From contig CAKQMS010000009.1 in assembly GCA_934254985.1 (NCBI GenBank), positions 1-64,000 of the forward strand: DNA of 64,000 nucleotides, written 5' to 3'. Made by a program: the position numbers and the translations under genes. The DNA comes from an uncultured Prevotella sp. (lineage in GTDB: Bacteria; Bacteroidota; Bacteroidia; Bacteroidales; Bacteroidaceae). The notes under the pieces were generated by a model. That model was not told the origin of the DNA, made no database searches, and saw only the letters and a program-made list of their open reading frames with translations. Positions 1 to 6,681 of this stretch are shown piece by piece (position 1 is the first letter of the stretch; every line of letters starts with the position of its first letter).

Positions 1-2
1 TA

Positions 3-107
3 CTTTTTAATGTGAAACGATTGATTTATAAACAACAAGGAGAGGATGTTTCAACTCTGTTTGAGCAGAATGGGTATCTGGTTGCGAAGGTAATTAAAAT
101 ATTTTAA
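3..107 (+). CDS. 3' end of an unidentified gene, cut by the window edge
   Basis: An open frame enters from the left edge and stops at TAA 105-107, giving the last 34 residues of a protein that ends in KVIKIF. No motif can be recognised in so short a piece, so no function is offered. It points toward the minus-strand ATPase that ends at 282, so the two genes converge. Chance opening of a 34-codon frame cannot be excluded. Confidence 0.35.
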   Translation, partial: LFNVKRLIYKQQGEDVSTLFEQNGYLVAKVIKIF

Positions 108-188
108 ATGTAACACCTTTTTCAGAATCTTTTTTGATACAAAGACAAAAAGATAAATGTGAAGGCTCACAAGAAAGAAGGAAAAAAT

Positions 189-279
189 GAGTTTACTACG
201 CTAACGGCATTTTTCAAAATGGGTTAGCCCAGTAAACTTTTGCAATAGCGTTATAATCCAAAGCTCTTTTTGGCTTGCC
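189..279. repeat. 91-bp exact direct repeat, copy 1
   Basis: Positions 189-279 are identical, base for base, to 1872-1962 (offset 1683). This copy lies just outside the stop codon of the first ATPase gene (stop 282-284). The other copy runs into the coding sequence of the second ATPase and supplies its last residues and stop codon. Copy 1 therefore carries a fossil C-terminus (reading QAKKSFGL then stop on the minus strand) that is no longer attached to a gene body. This points to recombination or gene replacement between related ATPase genes. Confidence 0.95.
191..237 (-). terminator. hairpin terminator after the first ATPase gene
   Basis: Outer arms GTTTACT (191-197) and AGTAAAC (231-237) and inner arms CTAAC (201-205) and GTTAG (223-227) form a nested hairpin. 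On the minus strand it is followed by a short T-run (complement of 182-187), as in an intrinsic terminator. The same hairpin recurs in repeat copy 2 at 1874-1920, where the following T-run is weaker. Confidence 0.6.
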
Positions 280-281
280 AT

Positions 282-1616
282 TTATTCATTAAGCTCAATA
301 CTCTCCACAAACATTTTCAATTTATCAACCAGATATAATGGAAGATTAAGCAAATCATCGTCCTTCCTCATGTTAAGAGTAGAAAGGCGAACTGATAGTT
401 TGGAGAGATATTGCTTGCGGTAATATGCCAGGCTCTTCGCTGTGACATTCTTATCAGCCTTCACCTCGATAGGAATGATTTTACCTGTATCCTGCAAAAG
501 AAACTCCACTTCTGCCGTATTGCCAGAAGTCCAATAATAATGCTGACTGCCATACTGGCGAACCAAAGCCTGAAGGACATAGTTTTCTGCCATCACCCCT
601 TTGAACTCCGTAAAGAGATTGTCGCCCATCAATACCGTAGTAGCATCCAAATCAAACTTGCGCCCCAATAAGCCCACATCATTGAGATAAAGCTTAAAGG
701 CATTGTCTTTCTTATAGGCAGAAAGCGGCAAGCGAGGAGTTTCTATCGCCGAAACCCGATGCACCAATCCAGCCAGGCACAACCATTCGATGGCTCCCTC
801 ATACTCACGTGCCCTAGCCCCTTTCTGAACATCTGCATAACGGAACTTCTTATCCTCACGAGCCAACTGATTCTGCAAATTGCCCCAAACCTGAAACACA
901 CGTGGGATATCCTTGTTGCTGATGTGCTTGGCAAAATCAAGGGAATAAGACTGGAGGATAGCATCCTGAACCACCTTTACTTCCGCCCACGAACGAGTGT
1001 CGATGTAGGCACTTACCGCCTCGGGCATTCCTCCTAACACAAGATACAACTTGTAAGCATCTATCAGCTGCTGGTGCAACACCTCGGGCACAGCCATCAC
1101 CTCGTTTATCATCTGATAAGAATGATAGAGCTGAGCATCTGCTGCCCTCAGATATTCAGCAAACGATACGGGATAAAGCGTCATGAAGTCCACCTTGCCC
1201 ACAGGAAAAGACGCTCCTGTACGATTAAGAGCCACTCCCAGGAGTGAACCTGCGCACACAACAGCATACTCAGGAGCATCCTCACAGAAATATTTCAAGC
1301 TATTCAATGCTTCATTGCATTCCTGAATCTCATCAAGGACAATCAGAGTGGAAGTTGGAGAAATTTTCTTCCCCGTCATCAACTCCATCGACTTAATGAG
1401 TTTCAAGGGTTCCTTGGTACGTTTAAAATCCTCTTTCATGGCTGGCATCGTATCGAAGTTGATGTAAACCATATCCTCAAAAGATTCCCTGCCAAACTTC
1501 TTCAATGCCCACGACTTGCCTACTTGGCGTGCGCCCTGCAACACCAATGGTTTGCGACGCGGATTCTCCTTCCACGCCTTCAATTTATCTAATATTTCTC
1601 TTTGTATTTCTGCCAT
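282..1616 (-). CDS. AAA+ ATPase with DUF4143 C-terminal domain
   Basis: About 444 residues. An N-terminal P-loop ATPase has Walker A GARQVGKS (residues 28-35) and Walker B LIVLDEIQ (D95, E96). The C-terminal half ends in a DUF4143-type region with a PD-(D/E)xK-like motif (EVEFLL ... IPIEVKAD). This widespread Bacteroidetes family has no settled function, though links to nucleic acid or defence have been suggested. The ATG at 1614-1616 is preferred: a longer frame opening at a TTG (1646) would overlap the promoter box at 1644-1651. The gene is followed at once by repeat copy 1 and its hairpin. The next gene upstream is a divergent-sequence member of the same family. Confidence 0.85.
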   Translation of the reverse strand: MAEIQREILDKLKAWKENPRRKPLVLQGARQVGKSWALKKFGRESFEDMVYINFDTMPAMKEDFKRTKEPLKLIKSMELMTGKKISPTSTLIVLDEIQECNEALNSLKYFCEDAPEYAVVCAGSLLGVALNRTGASFPVGKVDFMTLYPVSFAEYLRAADAQLYHSYQMINEVMAVPEVLHQQLIDAYKLYLVLGGMPEAVSAYIDTRSWAEVKVVQDAILQSYSLDFAKHISNKDIPRVFQVWGNLQNQLAREDKKFRYADVQKGARAREYEGAIEWLCLAGLVHRVSAIETPRLPLSAYKKDNAFKLYLNDVGLLGRKFDLDATTVLMGDNLFTEFKGVMAENYVLQALVRQYGSQHYYWTSGNTAEVEFLLQDTGKIIPIEVKADKNVTAKSLAYYRKQYLSKLSVRLSTLNMRKDDDLLNLPLYLVDKLKMFVESIELNE

Positions 1617-1641
1617 AATTCCTTCGTTAATATGATTTTTC

Positions 1642-1700
1642 GGCAAAAATACACATTTTTAATATTAAAAAGTGGCAAACTTGCACATTTTTAATATTAA
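1642..1700 (-). promoter_or_regulatory. tandem 32-bp repeat carrying the promoter of the first ATPase gene
   Basis: A 27-bp segment at 1642-1668 recurs at 1674-1700 with four differences, a spacing of 32 bp or about three helical turns. On the minus strand the copy next to the gene carries TATTTTTG (1644-1651), a match to the Bacteroidetes -7 box TAnnTTTG, about 28 bp from the ATG. The distal copy has the near match CAAGTTTG. The shared part, ending in AATATTAA, could bind a regulator, but that is inference. Confidence 0.55.
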
Positions 1701-1745
1701 TTAGAATTAGAACCTATAAAACGGAGTATTCAAATAAAAAGAAAG

Positions 1746-1785
1746 AGCGGAAGAATAATTGGTAACCCCCAGTTGCCTTTCCGCT
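1746..1785 (-). terminator. recurrent AGCGGAA/TTCCGCT hairpin, copy 1
   Basis: AGCGGAA (1746-1752) pairs with TTCCGCT (1779-1785). The loop contains CCCCCAGTTGCC. A closely related hairpin lies at 3862-3903. This copy is about 150 bp beyond the end of the second ATPase gene in its reading direction and may end that transcript. Confidence 0.45.
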
Positions 1786-1871
1786 AATATTTCTTTCGCA
1801 TATAAAAAACATAAACCGAGAGATAAACACCCTATTCTGGGCAAACTCTCATTCTTCGAGTTTTTGATGAA

Positions 1872-1962
1872 GAGTTTACTACGCTAACGGCATTTTTCAA
1901 AATGGGTTAGCCCAGTAAACTTTTGCAATAGCGTTATAATCCAAAGCTCTTTTTGGCTTGCC
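1872..1962. repeat. 91-bp exact direct repeat, copy 2
   Basis: This copy is identical to 189-279. Its last 29 bases (1934-1962) are coding: they give the final residues of the second ATPase and its TAA stop (1934-1936). The rest is 3' flank with the nested GTTTACT/AGTAAAC hairpin at 1874-1920. A coding and non-coding junction kept identical in two places suggests recent duplication or gene conversion. Confidence 0.95.
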
Positions 1963-3388
1963 TCAACGTGTTTTCTCCTACTGTATATGCATAGCAGGCA
2001 GAAGGGATGAAATGAAGCGTTCCAAAATCCATATTCTTTGCTCCTCCCTTACTGATGGAAGTAACCAAAGCCTGGGGTAGATGATTCTTCTCCATAAAAT
2101 ACTGTAAGGATGAAAGTTCAGAAGGTCTGTCGAAGAACCTATCCGACCATTTGATTTCTACCGCCCAATAAGGCTTTTGTAAAGCATCATTGATGCCTAC
2201 CAAGTCTACCTCACCCTGCGAACGCCCCATCTTCCAGTTGGCATAAGCGATGTGTCCCTTTCTTGGAATCCATTGCGAATAGATAGCTGTTTCTATCATA
2301 TCTCCGATATTGCCATCTATCATTTTGATAGGCTCAAATAGTGCACATCTAAGCGAAGGATTCGTTAGATAAATCTTGAAAGTAGTTTGGCGCTGGAATC
2401 GCTTTGCCGTATCGTCAGTTCTTGTCACAATCTTTATCAGAAAAGCAGCCTCAAGATATTGGATGTACTTGCGAATGGTTTCCTTCTTTACTCCCGATTC
2501 ATTCGACATACTCTCGTACGAAAACTCCATGCCGCTATGATAAGCAATCATCGTAAACAACGAGTTCAATTCCTGTACGTCAGAAATACCATAAAGGCTC
2601 GGCAAATCTCTCAACAATACCTTATCAACAATATCGTGGCGAACAAACTGTCCCGGGTCTTCCTGTATTCGGGAAGAAAAGGCCACCTCAGGATAACCGC
2701 CATAATTGATATAGTCGAGGAAGAGGCTGTTCAACTTATCAATATCTATCGTGCTATAGATATCGCTCTCTATTCCTTGCCATTCTACCTTGGATTGGCG
2801 CATCAGGTGCTCATATTTCTTAAGATGGATATACTCGAAGAAAAGCAACGGCGGCAGATTGAAATCGGTAAACCTGCCCGCTCCACTTTCGTTGCTGCTC
2901 TTTTTTAATGCCGCAGCAGCAGAACCGGAAACCACAAACTTCACGTTGTGATAAGTGTCTACCAGGGATTTCAGATTTATTTCCCAGTCTTTGAGATACT
3001 GTATCTCGTCGAAGAAAACATAAAACTCTTCCTTGCTGTCTTCCTTACTCAATATCTGTTTTGCCAAAGAAAACAACTGCTCCAAGAGGATATTGTTATA
3101 GATAGGAGTTTCTACCGAAACATAGATGATATTCTGAGGCGACACGCCATCGTCTATCAAGCGTTGGATGGAATGGTAGAGCATTACTGTCTTACCCACT
3201 CGGCGAGGTCCCATCAAGATGAGGGCACGCTGAATGCTGACATCTTTTACCAGGGGATAGAAGATGTCGAGATAGAGACGAGGACTCATCTCCTGATAGT
3301 AAGAAGGTATTCTGCCTTCCGTCCACCAAGGATTGTCTATCTTCAACCTACCTATTATCTGTTTCTCTAAAAGTGCCGTATATTCCAT
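1934..3388 (-). CDS. AAA+ ATPase with DUF4143 C-terminal domain (second gene)
   Basis: About 484 residues. Walker A is GPRRVGKT (residues 60-67) and Walker B is YVFFDEIQ (D128, E129). The C-terminal part has a nuclease-like EVD ... VEIKW motif typical of the DUF4143 group. It belongs to the same broad family as the gene at 282-1616 but differs clearly in sequence. The ATG at 3386-3388 is chosen because a longer frame (to 3412) would run into the promoter box at 3410-3417. The last eight codons and stop lie inside the 91-bp repeat. Its biological role is not known. Confidence 0.85.
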   Translation of the reverse strand: MEYTALLEKQIIGRLKIDNPWWTEGRIPSYYQEMSPRLYLDIFYPLVKDVSIQRALILMGPRRVGKTVMLYHSIQRLIDDGVSPQNIIYVSVETPIYNNILLEQLFSLAKQILSKEDSKEEFYVFFDEIQYLKDWEINLKSLVDTYHNVKFVVSGSAAAALKKSSNESGAGRFTDFNLPPLLFFEYIHLKKYEHLMRQSKVEWQGIESDIYSTIDIDKLNSLFLDYINYGGYPEVAFSSRIQEDPGQFVRHDIVDKVLLRDLPSLYGISDVQELNSLFTMIAYHSGMEFSYESMSNESGVKKETIRKYIQYLEAAFLIKIVTRTDDTAKRFQRQTTFKIYLTNPSLRCALFEPIKMIDGNIGDMIETAIYSQWIPRKGHIAYANWKMGRSQGEVDLVGINDALQKPYWAVEIKWSDRFFDRPSELSSLQYFMEKNHLPQALVTSISKGGAKNMDFGTLHFIPSACYAYTVGENTLRQAKKSFGL

Positions 3389-3409
3389 ATTTTTATCTAT
3401 TTTAGACCG

Positions 3410-3417
3410 CAAATATA
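3410..3417 (-). promoter_or_regulatory. -7 promoter box of the second ATPase gene
   Basis: TATATTTG on the minus strand matches the Bacteroidetes consensus TAnnTTTG and lies 22 bp upstream of the chosen ATG, giving a short leader. Confidence 0.6.
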
Positions 3418-3468
3418 CAGATAATTTTCTTAATATGTATGTTTTGGTAAAAATAAGCTTGAATTTTT

Positions 3469-3639
3469 AGGCTTAATTTGCAATTTGAGGGTAAAATGAA
3501 GACAAAAACGTGCATATTAAGGAGAATGAAGCTAAGATTTACCTATTATGTAGATTAATATGCACTTGTAACTTGTTGAGTATCAATAATGAAAACAAGG
3601 TTTGCAAATTAAGCATGTTTCAACAGGCTTAATTTGCAA
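3469..3639. other. intergenic stretch with direct and inverted repeats
   Basis: The 15-mer AGGCTTAATTTGCAA occurs at 3469-3483 and again at 3625-3639. Its inverted core at 3602-3614 forms a hairpin with 3627-3639 (13-bp stem, 12-nt loop). Between them, GTGCATATTAA (3510-3520) and TTAATATGCAC (3555-3565) form a second inverted repeat. No gene fits here. The stretch may be the decayed remains of a larger gene or an element, next to the ATPase stub at 3651-3740. Confidence 0.55.
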
Positions 3640-3650
3640 CTATATAGAAT

Positions 3651-3740
3651 TCAAAAAGAAAGACCATCAATCTTTATCATCCCATTGCCTTCTGCAGAGA
3701 TGAGCTTACTTAGATATCCCTTGCGTTCAAAATATATCAT
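3651..3740 (-). pseudogene. N-terminal stub of a third DUF4143-type ATPase
   Basis: A 29-residue frame opens at ATG 3738-3740, reads MIYFERKGYLSKLIS then AEGNGMIKI, and stops at TGA 3651-3653. This resembles the start of another DUF4143 ATPase subgroup, in which the text up to MIKI is followed by a Walker A of the form TGIRRxGKS. Here the reading breaks just before the P-loop, so nearly the whole gene is missing. A good minus-strand promoter box lies 40 bp upstream (3780-3787). The family resemblance is from memory of related proteins; the truncation is visible. Confidence 0.5.
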
Positions 3741-3754
3741 TCATTGAAAATTTT

Positions 3755-3787
3755 TGTGTCAAGACACATGTTTTTGCAGCAAAAGTA
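3755..3787 (-). promoter_or_regulatory. promoter box and palindrome upstream of the ATPase stub
   Basis: TACTTTTG on the minus strand (3780-3787) matches TAnnTTTG. Just downstream, TGTGTCAAGACACA (3755-3768) is a perfect palindrome that could be an operator or a small hairpin in the leader. The promoter survives although its gene appears lost. Confidence 0.5.
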
Positions 3788-3861
3788 CACTTTTTACTTG
3801 ATAATGCCAAAGTTTTAAGAGAAAAAAGCAAAAGAGGGAGATGTGGGGGGGTACACAAGAA

Positions 3862-3903
3862 AGAGCGGAAAAACAACTGTAACCCCAGTTGCCTTTCCGC
3901 TCT
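3862..3903 (-). terminator. recurrent AGCGGAA/TTCCGCT hairpin, copy 2, after the flavodiiron gene
   Basis: AGAGCGGAAA (3862-3871) pairs with TTTCCGCTCT (3894-3903), and CAACTG (3874-3879) pairs with CAGTTG (3886-3891) inside. It lies 30 bp beyond the stop of the flavodiiron gene and is a near repeat of the hairpin at 1746-1785. Confidence 0.6.
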
Positions 3904-3932
3904 TGATTTTAATCTCTATAATAAGAAATCTG

Positions 3933-5114
3933 TTATTCTGCCAATAGCTTCTCAGCCATAGCCTTACCCAAAGCCTCGCATTGCTGGCGAACTTCAGGGG
4001 TGATGGCTTGCTTCATGTCTACAGGCTCGCCTACAGCCTCGTAGTGTAGGTGGTTGTCGTTCCACTCCTGAATCTTGGCAACAGCCTTGCTTGCCCAACA
4101 ATGAGAGCCATACCAGCCGAGGAGATGGTTCTTGATGTCCTTGTTGGCAAGTTCTGAGAGCAGAACCTCCATCTCGTGATATAGACCAGCATTATATGTT
4201 GGCGCACCAACAATCAAGCCACGATAGCGGAATACGTCGCGCAGGATGTAGCTATGGTGAGTCTTCGAGATGTTGTACATCACGATATTCTTAACGCCAG
4301 CCTTGCTTGCAGCCTGAGCAATAATCTCTGCCATACGCTCGGTATTGCCATACATGGTGCCGTAGCAGATAACGAGACCTGGCTCCGTCTCGTATTTCGA
4401 CATTTTGTCGTACATGTCGATAACCTTAGCGATATGCTCGTGCCATACAGGACCGTGAGTAGAGCAGATGTAGTCGAGCTCTACACCCGCCAACTTCTTC
4501 AACGCATTCTGTACAGGAATACCGTATTTGCCAACGATATTAGAATAGTAGCGCACCATTTCGAGCCAGAAAGTGTCGCAGTTGATGTCGGTATCGATAA
4601 CTCCGCCATTCAACGCGCCAAAGCATCCGAATGCATCGCCCGAGAAGAGCACCTTGTGCTGAGCATCAAGAGTGACCATGGTCTCAGGCCAATGAACCAT
4701 AGGAATGAGCACAAACGAAAGCTCGTGGTTGCCAAGGTTCAAAGTCTCGCCATTCTTAACCTCTACAACATCTTCTGTTACGCCATAGAAGCCTTCGAGC
4801 ATGCCGAGAGTCTTCTTGTTGCCCACAATCTTGATGTTAGGATAATACTTCTTTATGAGTGCGATAGAACCGCTATGGTCAGGCTCCATATGGTTGATGA
4901 TGAGATAGTCGATATTGCGGTCGCCTATCACCTCGTGGATATTCTCGAGGAACTGTGTGAAGAAATCCACCTCTACTGTATCTACCAATGCTACCTTTTC
5001 ATCATCGATGATGTAGGAGTTGTAGCTTACTCCATTAGGCAAAGGCCAAAGACCCTCGAAACGATGCTTGTTGCGATCGTTGACGCCTACATAATAAATG
5101 TTGCTTGTAATCAT
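3933..5114 (-). CDS. fprA: A-type flavodiiron protein (FprA family)
   Basis: 393 residues, the usual length. Flavodiiron proteins reduce O2 to water, or NO to N2O, in the cytoplasm of anaerobes, using FMN and a di-iron site. The N-terminal metallo-beta-lactamase domain shows the iron ligands H75, E77, D79 (HMEPDH), H141, D160 and H220. The C-terminal flavodoxin domain starts near residue 247 with the FMN loop YGTMYGNTE (251-259). It lies 12 bp downstream of the sugar kinase gene, with an AAGGAG ribosome site before its ATG, so the two form an operon. It is likely to protect against oxygen stress. An electron donor such as rubredoxin is not encoded next to it. Confidence 0.93.
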   Translation of the reverse strand: MITSNIYYVGVNDRNKHRFEGLWPLPNGVSYNSYIIDDEKVALVDTVEVDFFTQFLENIHEVIGDRNIDYLIINHMEPDHSGSIALIKKYYPNIKIVGNKKTLGMLEGFYGVTEDVVEVKNGETLNLGNHELSFVLIPMVHWPETMVTLDAQHKVLFSGDAFGCFGALNGGVIDTDINCDTFWLEMVRYYSNIVGKYGIPVQNALKKLAGVELDYICSTHGPVWHEHIAKVIDMYDKMSKYETEPGLVICYGTMYGNTERMAEIIAQAASKAGVKNIVMYNISKTHHSYILRDVFRYRGLIVGAPTYNAGLYHEMEVLLSELANKDIKNHLLGWYGSHCWASKAVAKIQEWNDNHLHYEAVGEPVDMKQAITPEVRQQCEALGKAMAEKLLAE

Positions 5115-5126
5115 CTTTTCTCCTTG

Positions 5127-6053
5127 TTATTTTATTTTCTCTCCAAACTCCTTAGACACATAATTATATATATCCTTGCAGCATTCGGCAGAGAACATTT
5201 GACCATATTCTATTAGCTTGTCCCATTGGCTCTCCGAGAGGCCATTGTCTACATCGCTTCTGGTGATATTCTCTTTGATAAGACCATATACGAAGCCTGC
5301 GTTGAAGTTGTCGCCAGCTCCGATAGTGCTCACCACCTTGGTGTCGGCTGTAGGGTATTCCTTGCGGAATCCGTTGTCGCCACGAACGATTATTGGTTCG
5401 CCACCATTAGTGCAGATAAACTTCTTGCTATAGAACGATATCTCTGCTTGATAAACCTTGTCGGCATCAGGCATCTTGTAGAGAATGCCGAAGTCTTCGC
5501 TTGAGCCTCGAACGATATCTGAGAATTCAAGATTCTCGATGAGGTTTGGCGTAATCTTCATTATCTCGTTGCGATGCGAGGCACGATAGTTTACGTCGTA
5601 GTATAATATAGCGCCACGCTCGTGAGCATAATCCAAGAAGCCACATACTTGTGGACGCACCACGGGGTTGATGGCAAAGAACGAGCCAAATACCACGATG
5701 TCGTCGCGATTTATCTCAGGGTACGAGAATTCCAGCTTGTCGTGTGGATGATCCTTGTAGAATATATAGTCGGCATTATTGTTCTCGTCGAGAAAAGCCA
5801 ACGATAGAGGCGACTTAGAGTCGGGAAATACGTTGACGTTGTCAGCATTAACCCCATTCTCCTTTAGAAAATTGATAACATAGTCTCCAACTCTGTCGTT
5901 GCCAGCCTCAGAGATAAACGTGGTGTTTATTCCTGAGCGTCCGAGCGATATCATAGCATTAAAAGCCGAACCGCCAGGTACAGCCTCTATAGGCTTGCCA
6001 TTTTTGAAGATAATGTCTAATACGGTTTCTCCTATTCCTATTACTTTACGCAT
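5127..6053 (-). CDS. PfkB-family carbohydrate kinase, fructokinase-like
   Basis: About 308 residues from ATG 6051-6053 (MRKVIGIG). A longer frame exists but overlaps the promoter at 6079-6086. The ribokinase/PfkB fold is shown by an N-terminal GGSAFN sugar-binding segment and the C-terminal anion-hole motif IGAGDNFNAG with the catalytic aspartate near residue 248. Such enzymes phosphorylate sugars with ATP in the cytoplasm. Fructokinase is the common assignment for this Bacteroidetes type, but the substrate cannot be read from sequence. It is the first gene of a two-gene operon with the flavodiiron gene, an unexpected pairing of sugar and oxygen metabolism. Confidence 0.88.
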   Translation of the reverse strand: MRKVIGIGETVLDIIFKNGKPIEAVPGGSAFNAMISLGRSGINTTFISEAGNDRVGDYVINFLKENGVNADNVNVFPDSKSPLSLAFLDENNNADYIFYKDHPHDKLEFSYPEINRDDIVVFGSFFAINPVVRPQVCGFLDYAHERGAILYYDVNYRASHRNEIMKITPNLIENLEFSDIVRGSSEDFGILYKMPDADKVYQAEISFYSKKFICTNGGEPIIVRGDNGFRKEYPTADTKVVSTIGAGDNFNAGFVYGLIKENITRSDVDNGLSESQWDKLIEYGQMFSAECCKDIYNYVSKEFGEKIK

Positions 6054-6078
6054 GGTTTTGTCTTTATTATCGTGGTTG

Positions 6079-6086
6079 CAAAGATA
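6079..6086 (-). promoter_or_regulatory. -7 promoter box of the kinase/flavodiiron operon
   Basis: TATCTTTG on the minus strand (TAnnTTTG) lies 25 bp upstream of the kinase ATG. The flanking text (AAAGATAGTGCAAGTGAACGG) recurs around 6160-6181. Confidence 0.65.
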
Positions 6087-6154
6087 GTGCAAGTGAACGG
6101 AATGACAAAACAAAATACGCAGTTTTTGTTTTTCATTCCTGAACGCCGCCTATC

Positions 6155-6245
6155 TTATTTAAAGATAGTGCAAGTGAACGGAGAGATAGTGCAAACGAGG
6201 GCAATGTGAGCTTGCTCACAAATTGCCGAGTGTAGCCTGTCTCAT
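6155..6245. repeat. palindromic promoter-associated repeat, copy A
   Basis: The stretch reads AAAGATAGTGCAAGTGAACG, then AGATAGTGCAAACGAGGGCA, then a hairpin centred on GTGAGCTTGCTCAC and ATTGCCGAGTG. Close relatives in the opposite orientation are the tandem units at 52747-52878. A more diverged relative is at 34599-34690. In each case the ends carry a GATA/TATC box that can act as a -7 element. No gene fits in 6114-6326. Confidence 0.6.
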
Positions 6246-6326
6246 TAAATGACAAAAGAAAGGACCTTTTTTTTATTTATTGTTTTAATTGAAGAAGAAT
6301 AGTTTTGCAATTTAGGAAAAAATAGT

Positions 6327-6334
6327 TACTTTTG
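6327..6334 (+). promoter_or_regulatory. -7 promoter box of the small membrane protein gene
   Basis: TACTTTTG matches TAnnTTTG, with a TTTTGC about 20 bp upstream (6303-6308) as a possible -33 element. The expected leader is about 60 nt. Confidence 0.6.
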
Positions 6335-6401
6335 CAGAAGAATAAATAAAAGATGTGATTTTACGTCAATAACCTAAAAACTAAGCCATAAACTAGACAA
6401 A

Positions 6402-6638
6402 ATGACTCGAGAACATAAAAGCTTAGGCAATTTCGTATTGTGCTTGATAGTATTAGTATTGATACTGTTATTTATCAATAATAGGGAAAGCCTGCCATCG
6501 TTTAATACAAGTAAGAATGCTGATACCAATTTGGGCTATTACGAGGATAACCCTAACAGCAACTCGAGCAAAGATAATATGAGTAGATATTATTCTTCTC
6601 GACATAGTAGAAATATTGACTTTGGATATAATAATTGA
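6402..6638 (+). CDS. small single-pass membrane protein of unknown function
   Basis: 78 residues. A short charged N-terminus is followed by one hydrophobic helix (about residues 10-25, FVLCLIVLVLILLF). A polar tail rich in Asn, Ser and Tyr follows, so the protein is probably anchored with its tail outside. No family recognised. It has its own promoter (6327-6334) and is followed within 20 bp by an intrinsic terminator (6654-6678), so it is probably transcribed alone. The clear promoter and terminator support a real gene. Confidence 0.55.
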   Translation: MTREHKSLGNFVLCLIVLVLILLFINNRESLPSFNTSKNADTNLGYYEDNPNSNSSKDNMSRYYSSRHSRNIDFGYNN

Positions 6639-6653
6639 TATATAAAAAAATAT

Positions 6654-6678
6654 GGGACCTTTTGTGGGTCCCTTTTTT
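6654..6678 (+). terminator. intrinsic terminator abutting the M16 peptidase start
   Basis: GGGACC (6654-6659) pairs with GGTCCC (6667-6672), followed by six T (6673-6678). The ATG of the peptidase gene comes four bases later (6682), so the hairpin occupies its ribosome-binding region. Confidence 0.85.
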
Positions 6679-6681
6679 GAT

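Noticed and set aside
3471..3639. Insertion sequence remnant with terminal repeats
   Set aside because: The inverted words enclose no transposase text and no target duplication is visible. Kept only as unexplained repeats.
4254..5216. 320-codon plus-strand frame across the flavodiiron gene
   Set aside because: It is antisense to a protein with all family motifs and has no promoter or recognisable product.
6652..6681. Upstream ATG for the M16 peptidase
   Set aside because: It would translate the terminator stem (GPFVGPFF). The conserved protein begins at 6682 or 6685.
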